Numbered from the stretch's first letter, positions 1-10,050 are shown. The stretch: DNA of 64,000 bases from Bosea sp. 29B (GCF_902506165.1 NZ_LR733817.1:2387408-2451407), one strand, 5' to 3'. The notes: generated by a model from the sequence alone, not told the origin. Numbers and translations: made by a program.

Positions 1-384
1 CGGACTGCGCTCGTCGATCGTGCCGAGCGCCGGGTCGCGCTGGCTGAAGACGGTGCGGGCGACGGCGATGTCGAGGCCGCTCTTGCGGACGAGCTCGCCC
101 ATGGCGATCGCCGTCTCGACCGTGCCGCCGGTCGAGTAGACCAGCAGCGGCAGCTTGCGCCCGTTCAGCTCGGCGAGCGCCCGGCGCAGTTCGGCGAGCG
201 TGTCCTTGCCGATCGCGCCCTGGGCGGCGAGCCATTCGCGGCAATCGGGTTCGCAGGGCTCGGCGCTGCGCGTCAGCACGATGCGCATCGGCTCCGGCGG
301 AGGTGCCGCAGCAGGCTTGTCCTGCGCCACAGCCGGCAAGGCGGCTAGGCACAGGGCGAACGCCAGGAGACGGGCGATGCGCAT
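1..384 (-). CDS. Exported protein, possible ClpP/crotonase-like fold (partial)
   Basis: The gene runs off the left edge of the window, so only the first 128 residues are visible. Residues 1-20 form a signal peptide ending Ala-Val-Ala-Gln, so the protein is probably periplasmic. The segment LLVYSTGGTVETAIAMGELV near residue 87 resembles the Ser-Pro-Gly-Gly loop plus following helix of periplasmic ClpP/crotonase-fold proteins common in Rhizobiales, but with Ser-Thr-Gly-Gly instead. Two Cys residues (CEPDC) follow the signal peptide by about 25 residues. The start is the only ATG that gives the signal peptide. The fold assignment is an inference from one motif; the function is unknown. Confidence 0.6.
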   Translation of the reverse strand, partial: MRIARLLAFALCLAALPAVAQDKPAAAPPPEPMRIVLTRSAEPCEPDCREWLAAQGAIGKDTLAELRRALAELNGRKLPLLVYSTGGTVETAIAMGELVRKSGLDIAVARTVFSQRDPALGTIDERSP

Positions 385-537
385 CACGGAGTCGGCGGCC
401 TCAACTGCAATTGCGCAAGGGAAACCCAGGCGCGGGGATTTGACAACAGTCTCCCTGCCCCGTCGCATGGACAGTGAGACAGCGTAAACGCTTTCGCTTG
501 GCGGTTGGGCTTCTTTGAGGCGCTCTCGCGGCCGATT

Positions 538-1476
538 TCAGCGCGTGATCGCGTCGATCTCGGCGAGCTCCTCCGGGGTCAGCACCCAGTCCGCCGCCTT
601 GACGTTGGCTGCAACCTGCTCCGGCTTCGTCGCACCGGCGATGACGCTGGAGACGACTGGCTGAGCCGCGAGCCAGGAGAAGGCGAGCTCCAGCAGCGTT
701 TTTCCGCGTGCGTCGCAGAAGGCGGCGAGCTTCTCGGTCCTGGCCCAGTTCGTTTCGGTCAGCACCTCGCCGGCGCGCTGCGCCTCGCGGGTCATGCGCG
801 CACCCACCGGCATCGGGGCGCCGCGCTGGTACTTGCCGGTGAGCAGGCCGTTGGCGAGCGGGAAATAGGGCAGAAGCCCCATGCCGAAATGGCTGATGGC
901 CGGGATCAGCTCCTTCTCGGCGCCGCGCACCAGCAGGCTGTACTCGTCCTGGGCCGAAGCGAAGCCTTCAAGGCCGAGCGTCTTGGCCGTCCAATGTGCG
1001 TCGGCGACCTGCCAGGACGGCAAGTTCGAGCAGCCGATATAGCGGACCTTGCCCTGGCGGATCAGGTCGTCGAGGGCGCGCAGCGTTTCCTCGATCGGAG
1101 TCAGCGGGTCGGGCCGGTGCAACTGGTAGAGATCGATCCAGTCGGTCTTCATCCGCTTCAGCGAGGCCTCGACCGCCTCGATGATGTAGCGCCGCGAGCC
1201 GCCCTTCTTCACGCCCTCCTCGTCCATGTTCATGCCGAACTTGCTGGCGAGCACGATGTCCTTGCGGCGGGCGCCGAGCAGTTCGCCGAGCGCCAGCTCC
1301 GAACCGCCGCGATTGCCGTACATGTCGGCGGTGTCGAACAGGGTGATGCCCTGCTCGATCGCGGCGTCGACCACCTTGCGCGCCGCCTCGAGGTCGATCC
1401 GGCCGCCGAAATTGTTGCAGCCGAGGCCGACGAGCGAGACGCGCAGGCCGGAGCGGCCGAGATTGCGGAACTGCAT
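538..1476 (-). CDS. Aldo/keto reductase
   Basis: NADPH-dependent oxidoreductase of the aldo/keto reductase superfamily, 312 residues, the usual length for one (beta/alpha)8 barrel. The catalytic tetrad is visible: Asp48 and Tyr53 in FDTADMYG, Lys79 in LASKF and His120 in YQLHRPD. It belongs to the YajO/potassium-channel-beta-like branch by its overall pattern, and the substrate cannot be told. The start was set at 1476 because GGAAGG lies just upstream of that ATG and the N terminus MQFRNLGRSGLRVS is the normal family start. The reading frame stays open further upstream, but that part is not family-like. It lies tail-on to the partial gene at the left edge and upstream of nothing obviously related. 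Confidence 0.9.
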   Translation of the reverse strand: MQFRNLGRSGLRVSLVGLGCNNFGGRIDLEAARKVVDAAIEQGITLFDTADMYGNRGGSELALGELLGARRKDIVLASKFGMNMDEEGVKKGGSRRYIIEAVEASLKRMKTDWIDLYQLHRPDPLTPIEETLRALDDLIRQGKVRYIGCSNLPSWQVADAHWTAKTLGLEGFASAQDEYSLLVRGAEKELIPAISHFGMGLLPYFPLANGLLTGKYQRGAPMPVGARMTREAQRAGEVLTETNWARTEKLAAFCDARGKTLLELAFSWLAAQPVVSSVIAGATKPEQVAANVKAADWVLTPEELAEIDAITR

Positions 1477-1596
1477 GGTGACATCCTTCCCCTTTGAGCG
1501 GAGCGCAAGGGAGCAGAGCTGAAAGCGGGAGACAATCGCACCTGTTGCAAGGCAGGCCCGCAATGGCTGAGCAGCCCGACCTCGTTAGCCCAAGCT

Positions 1597-2160
1597 TTAC
1601 AGCCAACCGGCCTTGCTGAGCACGTCACGGGCCAGCTCGGGCGGAGTGCGGCCGTCGGTATCGATTATGACGAAACCGTCCGGCGCCTCGCCTGCCATCC
1701 GGCTGGCCTGCCGCAACGAGCGTTCGATCTGGGCCTCACGCCCCGCGCCCGTCTCCCGGCGGTCGAGACGCTCGAGCAACGCCTCGTCGCCGGCGCGCAG
1801 CCGCACCACGGTGATGCGGGCGTCGGGAATGGCGGCGAGGATCCAGCTTTTGTCGAAACCGACATGCAGCATCACGCCCGACATGATCAAGCGGGTATGG
1901 CCGAGCGCGCGATAGGTGCCCCAGAGAGCGGCGAGATTGAGCTGGCTGAGGTCGCGGGCGCCGGGCGCAAGGGGAGCGAGTTCCTCCGCACCGGGCTTGG
2001 GGAAGACGCGATCGAGTTCGTCGCTCTCGATCGCGACATGGGCGATGCCGGCCTCAGCCAGCACATCCCCCATCTCCCAGCACAGGGTCGACTTGCCGAC
2101 CCCGGCCGGGCCGGTGATCAGCAGGATCTCGACGGGAGCGTTGGCAGCGGCCAGGCTCAG
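1597..2160 (-). CDS. P-loop NTPase / small kinase-like protein
   Basis: A protein of about 187 residues with a Walker A motif GPAGVGKST close to its N terminus, resembling small AAA/shikimate-kinase-like nucleotide kinases. Substrate unknown. The first in-frame ATG (2073) lies downstream of the Walker A, so it cannot be the true start. Reading upstream, the only plausible initiator before a long arginine/glutamine-rich shadow region is a CTG at 2160, which overlaps the typA stop codon (CTGA). This would make it translationally coupled to typA. The start is therefore tentative. The C-terminal half contains a conserved-looking DTDGRTPPE segment. Confidence 0.65.
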   Translation of the reverse strand: MSLAAANAPVEILLITGPAGVGKSTLCWEMGDVLAEAGIAHVAIESDELDRVFPKPGAEELAPLAPGARDLSQLNLAALWGTYRALGHTRLIMSGVMLHVGFDKSWILAAIPDARITVVRLRAGDEALLERLDRRETGAGREAQIERSLRQASRMAGEAPDGFVIIDTDGRTPPELARDVLSKAGWL

Positions 2161-3980
2161 GCGACTTCCGCCTTGATCTTCTGCGAGCGCTTGCGCTCGT
2201 TGGGGTCGAGGATGCCCTTGCGCAGGCGGATCGACTTCGGGGTGACCTCGACCAGCTCGTCATCGTCGATCCAGGCGAGCGAGCGCTCCAGGGTCATCCG
2301 GATCGGCGGCGTGAGGCGGACGGCCTCGTCCTTCGACGTCGTGCGGATGTTGGTGAGCTTCTTGCCCTTGAGCACGTTCACCTCGAGATCGTTCTCGCGG
2401 GTGTGCTCGCCGACGATCATGCCCTGATAGACCTTCCAGCCGGGCTCGATCATCATCGGGCCGCGGTCTTCGAGGTTCCAGAGCGCGTAGGCGACGGCCT
2501 CGCCGGTCTCCATCGCGATCAGCACGCCGTTGCGGCGCCCGCCGATCTCGCCCTTATAGGGCAGGTAGTCGTGGAACAGCCGGTTCATGATCGCGGTGCC
2601 GCGCGTGTCGGTCAGCAGTTCGCCCTGATAGCCGATCAGGCCGCGGGTCGGGGCGTGGAAGACGAGGCGCAGGCGATTGCCGCCCGACGGACGCATCTCC
2701 AGCATGTCGGCCTTGCGCTCGGACATCTTCTGCACGACGACGCCGGAATGCTCCTCGTCGACGTCGATGACGACCTCCTCGATCGGCTCCAGCAGCTGGC
2801 CGGCCTCGTCGCGCTTCAGCACGACGCGCGGACGCGAGACGCCGAGCTCGAAGCCCTCGCGGCGCATCTGCTCGATCAGGATGGCGAGCTGCAATTCGCC
2901 GCGGCCGGAGACGATGTAGCTGTCCTTGTCGGAAGCTTCCTCGATCTTCAGCGCAACATTGCCCTCGGCCTCCTTGAACAGGCGGTCGCGGATGACGCGG
3001 GTGGTGACCTTGTCGCCTTCGGTGCCGGCGAGCGGGGAATCGTTGACCATGAAGGTCATCGACACCGTCGGCGGATCGATCGGCTGGGCCTTGATCGGGG
3101 TCTCGACCGAGGGGTCGCAGAAGGTGTCGGCGACCGAGCCCTTGACCAGGCCGGCGATCGAGACGATGTCGCCCGGGATCGCTTCCTCGATCGGCGTGCG
3201 CTCGAGCCCGCGGAAGGCGAGGATCTTGGTGATGCGGCCGGTCTCGACGGTCGAGCCGTCACCCGAGAGAACCTTGACGGTCTGGTTCGGCTTGGCCGTG
3301 CCCGAGACGACGCGGCCGGTGATGATGCGGCCGAGATAGGGGTTGGCCTCGAGCAGCGTGCCGATCATCCGGAACGGCCCCTCCTCGATGCGCGGCTCCG
3401 GCACATGCTTCAGGATCAGGTCGTACATCGGCGCCAGGCCCTGGTCCTGCGGACCTTCCGGCGAGGGCGCCATCCAGCCCTGCTTGCCCGAACCGTAGAG
3501 GATCGGGAAGTCGAGCTGCTCGTCGGTGGCGTCGAGCGCGGCGAAGAGGTCGAAGACCTCGTTGATCACCTCGGTGACGCGGGCGTCGGGCTTGTCGACC
3601 TTGTTGATCGCGACGATCGGGCGAAGGCCGAGCTTCAGCGCCTTGGAGACCACGAATTTGGTCTGCGGCATCGGGCCCTCGGCAGCGTCGACCAGCACGA
3701 TCGCGCTATCGACCATGTTGAGGATGCGCTCGACCTCGCCGCCGAAATCGGCGTGGCCGGGGGTGTCGACGATGTTGATGCGCGTATCCTTCCAGACCAC
3801 CGAGGTGGCCTTGGCCAGGATGGTGATGCCGCGCTCCTTCTCGAGGTCGTTGGAATCCATCACCCGCTCGGCGACGCGCTGGTTCTCGCGGAAGGCGCCG
3901 GACTGCTGCAGCAGCTTGTCGACGAGCGTGGTTTTGCCGTGGTCGACGTGGGCGATGATGGCGATGTTGCGCATGGACAT
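2157..3980 (-). CDS. typA: Translational GTPase TypA/BipA
   Basis: Ribosome-associated GTPase of the EF-G family that acts in stress adaptation and 50S assembly. It is 607 residues, the normal length. G motifs are intact: AHVDHGKTT at residues 10-18, RGITI at 50-54, DTPGHADF from 72 and a NKVD specificity motif. The EF-G-like domains and the BipA-specific C-terminal domain follow. The start MSMRN has a second possible ATG two codons in; either is compatible with the family. It is divergent from the Rrf2 gene, sharing a 194-base upstream region, and its stop overlaps the likely start of the P-loop gene. Confidence 0.97.
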   Translation of the reverse strand: MSMRNIAIIAHVDHGKTTLVDKLLQQSGAFRENQRVAERVMDSNDLEKERGITILAKATSVVWKDTRINIVDTPGHADFGGEVERILNMVDSAIVLVDAAEGPMPQTKFVVSKALKLGLRPIVAINKVDKPDARVTEVINEVFDLFAALDATDEQLDFPILYGSGKQGWMAPSPEGPQDQGLAPMYDLILKHVPEPRIEEGPFRMIGTLLEANPYLGRIITGRVVSGTAKPNQTVKVLSGDGSTVETGRITKILAFRGLERTPIEEAIPGDIVSIAGLVKGSVADTFCDPSVETPIKAQPIDPPTVSMTFMVNDSPLAGTEGDKVTTRVIRDRLFKEAEGNVALKIEEASDKDSYIVSGRGELQLAILIEQMRREGFELGVSRPRVVLKRDEAGQLLEPIEEVVIDVDEEHSGVVVQKMSERKADMLEMRPSGGNRLRLVFHAPTRGLIGYQGELLTDTRGTAIMNRLFHDYLPYKGEIGGRRNGVLIAMETGEAVAYALWNLEDRGPMMIEPGWKVYQGMIVGEHTRENDLEVNVLKGKKLTNIRTTSKDEAVRLTPPIRMTLERSLAWIDDDELVEVTPKSIRLRKGILDPNERKRSQKIKAEVA

Positions 3981-4154
3981 GCGAGAAGCGGCCTTGGTTC
4001 AAGACCGCGAGCCGGCAGGGAAAACCCGGCCGGCGCAGCCTGTGCGTTGCGTGAATCTGGAATTCGTTGCGCTGCACATAAACGCTTGACGCCGTTTGGG
4101 CAACCGCAACCGCGCGATGCCCGTACTTCACGGGGCGCTTGACAGGGTCATAAT

Positions 4155-4177
4155 CATGTAACATTGAAAGTTACATG
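4155..4177 (+). promoter_or_regulatory. Palindromic operator overlapping the rrf2-like start codon
   Basis: A perfect inverted repeat with 8-base arms, CATGTAAC and GTTACATG, separated by 7 bases. The right arm contains the ATG of the Rrf2-family gene. Rrf2 proteins bind such dyads, often at their own promoters, so this is most simply an autoregulatory site that would block transcription or initiation. No assay or alignment supports it beyond the symmetry and position. Confidence 0.65.
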
Positions 4178-4636
4178 AAACAGGACAGCCGGCTCTCAGC
4201 CACCCTGCACGTGCTGCTGCACATGGCCGATCGCGGCGCCCCGATGACCTCGGAGGAGCTCGCGGCTTGCCTCGGCACCAATCCGGTCGTGATCCGCCGC
4301 ACCATGGCGGGCCTCAGGGAAACCGGGCTGGTTCGCTCCGAAAAAGGCCATGGCGGCGGCTGGACGCTGGCGCGTGCGCTCGATGCGATCACGCTTGGTG
4401 ACGTCCACCGCGCGCTGGGCGAGCCCGCTTTGATCGCACTCGGCCATCGCAGCGAGCAACCGCAATGCCTAGTCGAGCAGGCGGTCAACGCGGCGCTGGG
4501 TGAAGCGTTCGCGGAAGCCGAGGCGCTGCTCGCCGGCCATTTCGACCGGGTCCGGCTGTCCGATCTCGCGGCGGATTTCAGCCGCCGCTTCGATGAACGG
4601 AGACAAGCCCATGCCAAACGCGACCACGCCCTATGA
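4175..4636 (+). CDS. Rrf2 family transcriptional regulator
   Basis: DNA-binding regulator of 153 residues with the Rrf2 winged-helix pattern: TSEELAACLGTNPVVIRRTMAGL as the helix-turn-helix and GHGGGWTLAR as the wing. It lacks the three-Cys cluster of IscR/NsrR, having only Cys29 and one C-terminal Cys, so it is of the YwnA-like, non-Fe-S type that may sense redox through a thiol. The start codon sits inside a 23-base palindrome. The downstream flavoprotein gene begins 26 bases before this gene ends, so the two are co-transcribed and the flavoprotein is the likely target. Confidence 0.88.
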   Translation: MKQDSRLSATLHVLLHMADRGAPMTSEELAACLGTNPVVIRRTMAGLRETGLVRSEKGHGGGWTLARALDAITLGDVHRALGEPALIALGHRSEQPQCLVEQAVNAALGEAFAEAEALLAGHFDRVRLSDLAADFSRRFDERRQAHAKRDHAL

Positions 4637-5516
4637 CGCCATCATCGTCGGCGGCAGCTTCGCCGGCCTCTCGGCCAGTTTGCAGCTGGCGCGGGCGCGC
4701 CGCCGCATCCTGGTGATCGACGAAGGCCAGCGGCGCAACCGCTTCTCCAGCCATTCGCATGGCTTCCTCGGCCAGGATGGGCGCGAGCCGGCGGCGATCG
4801 TCGCAGAGGCGAAGGCGCAGCTCCTCGCCTATCCGACTGTTGCGTGGCGGGACGCCAGGGCGAACAATGCCGAGATCAAAGAAGACGGTTTTGCGGTCGC
4901 GGATTCCGGTGGTCATCAGCACCAGGCGCGCCGCCTCCTGCTCGCGACCGGCGTGCGCGACGAGCTGCCCGCGATCCCCGGCCTGAGGGAACGCTGGGGC
5001 AAGAGCGTGCTGCACTGTCCCTATTGCGACGGCTACGAACTCGGGGGCGGCAAGCTCGGCGTGCTGGCGAGCGGCTCCTTCTCTGCCCTGAAGGCGGCGC
5101 TCGTCGCCGATTGGGGCGACGTCACGCTGTTCCTCAACGGTGAGGCCGAGCCGGACGCCGAGGCGGCCGCCCTGCTGGAGCGGCGCGGCGTTGCTGTCGA
5201 GCGTGCTCGGATCGTGGCAGCCGAGGGCGACGGGACGGCGATGGCGGGCCTGCGCCTCGCCGATGGCCGGTTGGCACCGGTCAAGGCGCTGTTCGTGGCC
5301 GCCGGCATCTGCCCGGCGAGCCCGCTGGCGGAAGAGCTCGGCTGCGCTTTCGATGACGGCCCCTTCGGTCCGCTGCTGCGCGTCGATGGGATGAAGCAGA
5401 CGAGCATTGCCGGCGTCTACGCGGCGGGCGATGCCGCAACGGCCCGGCACAGCGTCGCGCTTGCGGTCGCCGACGGTGTCGTCGCCGGGACCGGCCTGCA
5501 CATGTCCCTGCTCTAG
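4611..5516 (+). CDS. Thioredoxin-reductase-like NAD(P)/FAD oxidoreductase
   Basis: Flavoprotein of 301 residues. The N-terminal FAD site IIVGGSFAGLSA (residues 11-22), a redox-active CPYC pair at 136-139 in HCPYCDGYE, a second nucleotide-binding region and a C-terminal GVYAAGDAA FAD motif match the class II thioredoxin reductase family. It is close to the branch often paired with Rrf2 or other redox regulators, whose reductant and substrate are not settled. It overlaps the 3' end of the Rrf2 gene. The start at 4611 gives the standard family N terminus; the frame is open 111 bases further upstream without family similarity. Confidence 0.9.
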   Translation: MPNATTPYDAIIVGGSFAGLSASLQLARARRRILVIDEGQRRNRFSSHSHGFLGQDGREPAAIVAEAKAQLLAYPTVAWRDARANNAEIKEDGFAVADSGGHQHQARRLLLATGVRDELPAIPGLRERWGKSVLHCPYCDGYELGGGKLGVLASGSFSALKAALVADWGDVTLFLNGEAEPDAEAAALLERRGVAVERARIVAAEGDGTAMAGLRLADGRLAPVKALFVAAGICPASPLAEELGCAFDDGPFGPLLRVDGMKQTSIAGVYAAGDAATARHSVALAVADGVVAGTGLHMSLL

Positions 5517-5523
5517 CGCCGGG

Positions 5524-5859
5524 TCACGACTTCCGGCAAGCGTAGGGCATGAAGGTCGAGGAGAGCCTCGCATTCATGCCCGCCATCACCATGACATTGG
5601 CGAAGTTGAGCTCCTCGGCGCTGCGCGGGCAGACGTCGAGCGGGCTCTGACAGCCGGAGGCGATGAAGGCGTCGTTGCCGGCGATGAATTCCTGCCCGAG
5701 CCCCTTCCTGCCGAAGCGCTTGAGCGCCTCGTCATAGGCGCTGCGCCAGCGCTCGCATTTCACCTGCGGCCAGTTCTCCGGGACCTGAGCGTGGAGCGGC
5801 ACGGTAGCGGAGAGCGCCAGCAGCGTCCCGAGGGCAAGAGAGGCGAAGGCGGAAGTCAT
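5524..5859 (-). CDS. Small secreted protein, unknown
   Basis: A 111-residue protein with a clear signal peptide (ATVPLHAQ cleavage region) and four Cys residues in the mature part (VKCERW, SGCQS, DVCPR, YACRKS), suggesting two disulfides in the periplasm. No family is recognised. An alternative in-frame ATG at 5901 would add 14 residues rich in Arg; neither start has a strong ribosome-binding site. It is convergent with the flavoprotein gene, and the stop codons are only a few bases apart. Confidence 0.65.
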   Translation of the reverse strand: MTSAFASLALGTLLALSATVPLHAQVPENWPQVKCERWRSAYDEALKRFGRKGLGQEFIAGNDAFIASGCQSPLDVCPRSAEELNFANVMVMAGMNARLSSTFMPYACRKS

Positions 5860-5931
5860 GAGGAAGTCTCGAAGCTGTCGGTGCGGTCGCGCCACCCGCA
5901 TGAACGCGCTTTGCGGCAGGAATAAAGCTGA

Positions 5932-7227
5932 TCACTCGGCTTCCGCTTCGGCCAGGACGATGCGCCTCTCGGTCGCCGCGCGGCCGAGCTGGTCCATCGC
6001 GAAGCGATAGGCTCCGATACCGCCGGAATCGATATCGCCACGCGCATAATTCGCCAGCACGCCGGCGAGGATGGCATCGGCCTCGCGCTCCATCGCCGCC
6101 AGATCCGGCTCGTCCTCGGCGGTCCGCATCGCCGCGAGCAGGACGACGAGACGGCTGAGGTCCGCCATCGCGCGCTTGCGGCGCGTCGAGCTGTCGTAGC
6201 CGAGCAGGCCGGCCGCGCCGGAGCCGACCAGCGAGAGGGCCATCACGCCGAGATAGAACCAGTCGCCATAGCGCTCGAAGAAGGTTTCCTGCTCGCCATC
6301 GATGAAGGCGGCAGCGCCGGTATGCACGGCGAGCGGCGCGTCCTTGTCGGTCTCCGGCGTCTCCAGCCCCTGGATCGCCGGCAGGTCGGTGGCGAGCGTG
6401 ACGCGCAGCGACAGGATCGCGCTGACGAGCTCGCCGACCCTGGCGTCGTCGAGCGATTGCGCCGCCATCAGGCGCGAGGTGATCGAGATGCTCGGCAGGT
6501 TCTCGGCCGGCACAGGCGGATCGCCGCCGAGCGCGCCGCGGACGATCTCGCCGCTCTCGATGGCGCGGTTGCGGGCGGCGAGCGCGTCGGCCTCGCGGAT
6601 CGGGATGATGGTCGGGCTCTCGCCGAACGCCCGGTGCAGGCGCGTGCCGACCTCGGTGACGACGCGGGCATTCAGCACGTTGACGGCGAAGAGCACGTCG
6701 ATATGGCCATCGGCGATGGCGGCAGAGACATCCTCGGGTCCGAGCGGAACGATCGTCACCGCTTCCGGCGAGACCTCGTATTGCGAGAGCACGAGCTTCA
6801 GGAGGTCGAGATTGCCGGATGGCGCCCGCACCACGCCGATCCGCTTGCCGCGCAAGCCCGAAATCCGGTCAGTGCCGAGATCCTTGGAGCCGATGAAGAA
6901 CGGGAAGGAACGGCGGGTGATCAGCGCGGTATCGGCCTTGGCCGGCAGCGCGACATCGGGGCGGACGATGGCGAGGTCGACCTTGCCGGCATCGATCTTC
7001 CTGGCGCTCTCGGCCGAGCCCTCGGTCAGGACGAGCCGCAGGCGCACCGGCTTCTTCTCGCGGCTGAGGCCCTGGACGAGGGCGGCGGCGAGCCTGGCAT
7101 CGTCGGAGCCGAGCGGGCCGACCGCGAGCTTCAGCGTCCGGGGCTGGCTCCACATGTAGATGCCGAGCGCAACGAGACCAGCCATCAGCAGGAGCGCCGC
7201 CAGACCTGCAAAGAAACGCCGCCCCAT
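5932..7227 (-). CDS. TAXI-family TRAP substrate-binding protein, membrane-anchored
   Basis: A 431-residue protein. Residues 6-27 are a hydrophobic N-terminal anchor. Residues from about 33 to 310 follow the TAXI solute-receptor pattern (LKLAVGP, an early [16 protein letters not shown] segment, [11 protein letters not shown]). A second transmembrane segment ([22 protein letters not shown]) is followed by a cytoplasmic charged C-terminal tail. TAXI receptors normally deliver ligand to a TRAP permease, but no DctM/Q-type permease is next to it. The two membrane segments suggest a membrane-tethered sensor or receptor instead of a free periplasmic binding protein. It is divergent from trpF. Confidence 0.8.
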   Translation of the reverse strand: MGRRFFAGLAALLLMAGLVALGIYMWSQPRTLKLAVGPLGSDDARLAAALVQGLSREKKPVRLRLVLTEGSAESARKIDAGKVDLAIVRPDVALPAKADTALITRRSFPFFIGSKDLGTDRISGLRGKRIGVVRAPSGNLDLLKLVLSQYEVSPEAVTIVPLGPEDVSAAIADGHIDVLFAVNVLNARVVTEVGTRLHRAFGESPTIIPIREADALAARNRAIESGEIVRGALGGDPPVPAENLPSISITSRLMAAQSLDDARVGELVSAILSLRVTLATDLPAIQGLETPETDKDAPLAVHTGAAAFIDGEQETFFERYGDWFYLGVMALSLVGSGAAGLLGYDSSTRRKRAMADLSRLVVLLAAMRTAEDEPDLAAMEREADAILAGVLANYARGDIDSGGIGAYRFAMDQLGRAATERRIVLAEAEAE

Positions 7228-7315
7228 TCGTCGCCCGCTCTCGCCCCCGTGCTTCGGTTTCGACCGGCATCATGTCACGAGTGCGGCGGGGAGGGCTATG
7301 TGCTAGAGCGCCCGA

Positions 7316-7999
7316 ATGACACATGGCGACGCCTTTTCGATCAAGATCTGCGGCCTCTCGACTCCGGAGACGCTGGAGGCCGCGCTCGCTGCCGGCGCCG
7401 ACATGATCGGCCTCAACTTCCATCCGAAGAGCCCGCGCTATGTCACGCCGCAGCGCGCTGCGGAGCTGGCCGACCAGGCACGCGGCCGGACCGGGATCGT
7501 CGCGCTGGTCGTCGACTACACACTTCAGCAGGCGGCCGAGCTCGCGCGGATCGTCCGGCCGGACTGGATGCAATTGCACGGCAAGGAGGCGCCGGAGCTG
7601 GTCGCCGCGATCAAGGTCGCGACAGGTCTGCCGGTGATGAAGGCGCTGGGCGTCGCCAGCGCTGCCGACCTGGAGCATGTCGCGCGCTATCACGGCATCG
7701 CCGACCATATCCTGCTCGACGCCAAGCCGCCGAAGGACGCCGCCTATCCCGGCGGGCACGGCCGGCCCTTCGACTGGGGCCTGCTCGCCGGCCTCGACCC
7801 GGCTTTCCGCTTCATGCTATCGGGCGGGCTCGATCCGGCGAATGTCGCGGAGGCCATCCGTGCCACACGACCGGCCGGCGTCGACGTCTCCTCCGGGGTC
7901 GAAAGCGCGCCCGGCATCAAGGATGCCAGGAAGATCGCGGAATTCGTCAGGGCTGCCCGTTCGGCGGCTGCACAGTTGAAGAAGGCAGGCCAGGCATGA
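7316..7999 (+). CDS. trpF: Phosphoribosylanthranilate isomerase
   Basis: Third step of tryptophan synthesis, converting N-(5-phosphoribosyl)anthranilate to CdRP. It has 227 residues and a (beta/alpha)8 barrel. The catalytic Cys12 is in FSIKICGLS and the catalytic Asp135 in HILLDAKPP, and the C-terminal phosphate-binding region DVSSGVES is present. Its stop codon overlaps the trpB start (ATGA), so the pair is translationally coupled. Confidence 0.96.
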   Translation: MTHGDAFSIKICGLSTPETLEAALAAGADMIGLNFHPKSPRYVTPQRAAELADQARGRTGIVALVVDYTLQQAAELARIVRPDWMQLHGKEAPELVAAIKVATGLPVMKALGVASAADLEHVARYHGIADHILLDAKPPKDAAYPGGHGRPFDWGLLAGLDPAFRFMLSGGLDPANVAEAIRATRPAGVDVSSGVESAPGIKDARKIAEFVRAARSAAAQLKKAGQA

Positions 8000-9213
8000 A
8001 CGCGCCGCACGCACCGAACAGCTTCCGGAACGGCCCGGACGAGAATGGCCGCTTCGGCCAGTTCGGCGGCCGCTTCGTCGCCGAGACGCTGATGCCGCTG
8101 ATCCTCGAGCTGGAGCAGGCCTACAACGCCGCCAAGGCCGACCCCGCCTATCAGGCCGAGATGACGAGCGGGCTGAAGCACTATGTCGGCCGGCCCTCGC
8201 CGCTCTATCTCGCCGAGCGTCTGACCGAGCATTTCGGCGGCGCCAAGGTCTACCTGAAGCGTGAGGAGCTGAACCACACCGGCTCGCACAAGGTGAACAA
8301 CGTGCTCGGCCAGATCCTGCTCGCCCGGCGCATGGGCAAGAAAAGGATCATTGCCGAGACCGGCGCCGGCCAGCACGGCGTCGCCACCGCGACGCTCTGC
8401 GCCCGCTATGGCCTGGAATGCATCGTCTACATGGGTGCGGTCGACGTCGCCCGGCAGGCGCCGAATGTCTTCCGCATGCAGATGCTGGGTGCGACGGTGG
8501 TGCCGGTCGAATCCGGCACCAAGACGCTGAAGGACGCGATGAACGAGGCGCTGCGCGACTGGGTGACCAATGTCGCGTCGACCTTCTACTGCATCGGCAC
8601 CGTCGCCGGTCCCCATCCCTATCCGGCGATGGTGCGCGATTTCCAGTCGATCATCGGCAAGGAGACGCGCGAGCAGATGCAGGAGATGGAAGGCCGCCTG
8701 CCGGATTCGCTGATCGCCTGCATCGGCGGCGGCTCCAATGCAATGGGCCTGTTCCATCCCTTCCTCGACGATCCGAGTGTCGAGATCTACGGCGTCGAGG
8801 CCGCCGGCCACGGCATCCCGTCGGGCCTGCACGCGGCTTCGCTGACCGGCGGGCGCCCCGGCGTGCTGCACGGCAACCGCACCTACCTCTTGATGAACGA
8901 GGACGGGCAGATCAACGACGCCCATTCGATCTCGGCCGGGCTCGACTATCCCGGCATCGGCCCGGAGCATTCCTGGCTGCACGATATCGGCCGCGCCACC
9001 TATCTCTCGGCGACGGACGAGGAGGCGCTCGAGGCGTTCCAGCTGATCTCGAAGCTTGAAGGCATCATCCCGGCGCTGGAATCGGCGCATGCGCTCGCCC
9101 GCGTCGCCGAGCTCGCCCCGAAGAAGCCGAAGGACCATCTGATGGTCGTCAACCTCTCCGGCCGCGGCGACAAGGACATCCCGCAGGTGGCGGAGATTCT
9201 GGCGGGGCGGTGA
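7996..9213 (+). CDS. trpB: Tryptophan synthase beta subunit
   Basis: PLP enzyme joining indole and serine, the last step of tryptophan synthesis, working in a complex with TrpA. It has 405 residues. The PLP lysine is Lys99 in HTGSHKVNN and the phosphate-binding loop GGGSNA is at 244-249. The start at 7996 gives the normal N terminus and overlaps the trpF stop. The alpha subunit gene is not adjacent: trpA lies about 5.4 kb away on the opposite strand. Confidence 0.97.
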   Translation: MNAPHAPNSFRNGPDENGRFGQFGGRFVAETLMPLILELEQAYNAAKADPAYQAEMTSGLKHYVGRPSPLYLAERLTEHFGGAKVYLKREELNHTGSHKVNNVLGQILLARRMGKKRIIAETGAGQHGVATATLCARYGLECIVYMGAVDVARQAPNVFRMQMLGATVVPVESGTKTLKDAMNEALRDWVTNVASTFYCIGTVAGPHPYPAMVRDFQSIIGKETREQMQEMEGRLPDSLIACIGGGSNAMGLFHPFLDDPSVEIYGVEAAGHGIPSGLHAASLTGGRPGVLHGNRTYLLMNEDGQINDAHSISAGLDYPGIGPEHSWLHDIGRATYLSATDEEALEAFQLISKLEGIIPALESAHALARVAELAPKKPKDHLMVVNLSGRGDKDIPQVAEILAGR

Positions 9214-9309
9214 CGCGCAGCGTCGTGATGTTGCCCCAATAGGTTGCGCATGGTCGCGCCGTGGAAGCGGTATCCGCTTCTGCGGACTAATCCTCAGCGA
9301 AGGACGATC

Positions 9310-10047
9310 ATGACGAAGACCAAGAAGGCCCTGCTCATCGCCGCGCTCGCGGCGCTCGCCGCTCCCGTGCACGCCCAGACCGCTGGGCCACTGGCGCCGG
9401 CGGAAGGCATCGTGATCCAGACCACCGGCGAAATCAGGGTGAGGCCCGATCTTGCCACCGTCCATGCCGGCGTGGTCAGCGAGGGCAAGACCGCCGCGGA
9501 AGCGTTGTCGAAGAACACCCCGGCGCTGGCCAGGCTGATCGAGGCGGTCAAGGCCGCCGGCGTCGTCCAGGGCGACCTCTCGACCTCGCAGATCGCACTG
9601 ACGCCGCGCATGACGCAGCCTTCGGCCTCGTCCTCGCCGCAGGCGCGCGCGCCGAAGATAGACGGCTATGAGGCGCGCACCGGCATCACCGTGATTGTGC
9701 GCGATCTCGCCAAGGCCGGCCCGCTGATCGATGCGCTGGTCGCCGCCGGGGCCAACGACATGTCGGGCATCAGCTTCGGCCTTGCCGACGAGGACAAGGC
9801 CAAGGACCAGGCCCGCGACAAGGCGGCTGAAGCGGCGCGCACCCGGGCCGAGATCTATGCCAAGCGTCTCGGCGTCAAGGTCGGCGAGCTCGTCTCGATC
9901 GTCGAGGCGGAAGCCGAGCCGCCGATGCGGCCGATGGGCGATACACGCGCCTATCGCATGGCCGCCGGCGCCGCGCCGGTGCAGGTCGAGCCGGGCGAGG
10001 TCACCGTCAGCGCCGCGCTGCGCACGGTCTGGCGGATCGAGAAGTAA
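9310..10047 (+). CDS. SIMPL domain (DUF541) periplasmic protein
   Basis: A 245-residue protein with a signal peptide (ALAALAAPVHAQ) and the SIMPL/DUF541 pattern: IVIQTTGEIRVRPDLATVHAGV, then NDMSGISFGLADEDKAKDQARDKA and a C-terminal VSAALRTVWRIEK strand. Family members such as E. coli YggE reduce oxidative stress by an unknown mechanism. AAGGA lies 8 bases before the chosen ATG; the frame is open upstream but not signal-peptide-like. Convergent with the next gene, only 3 bases between stops. Confidence 0.88.
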   Translation: MTKTKKALLIAALAALAAPVHAQTAGPLAPAEGIVIQTTGEIRVRPDLATVHAGVVSEGKTAAEALSKNTPALARLIEAVKAAGVVQGDLSTSQIALTPRMTQPSASSSPQARAPKIDGYEARTGITVIVRDLAKAGPLIDALVAAGANDMSGISFGLADEDKAKDQARDKAAEAARTRAEIYAKRLGVKVGELVSIVEAEAEPPMRPMGDTRAYRMAAGAAPVQVEPGEVTVSAALRTVWRIEK

Positions 10048-10050
10048 CCG

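Noticed and set aside
6322..7995. Extension of TrpB upstream in the same frame
   Set aside because: The extra part overlaps the TAXI and trpF genes and is Arg-rich; the normal TrpB start overlaps the trpF stop.
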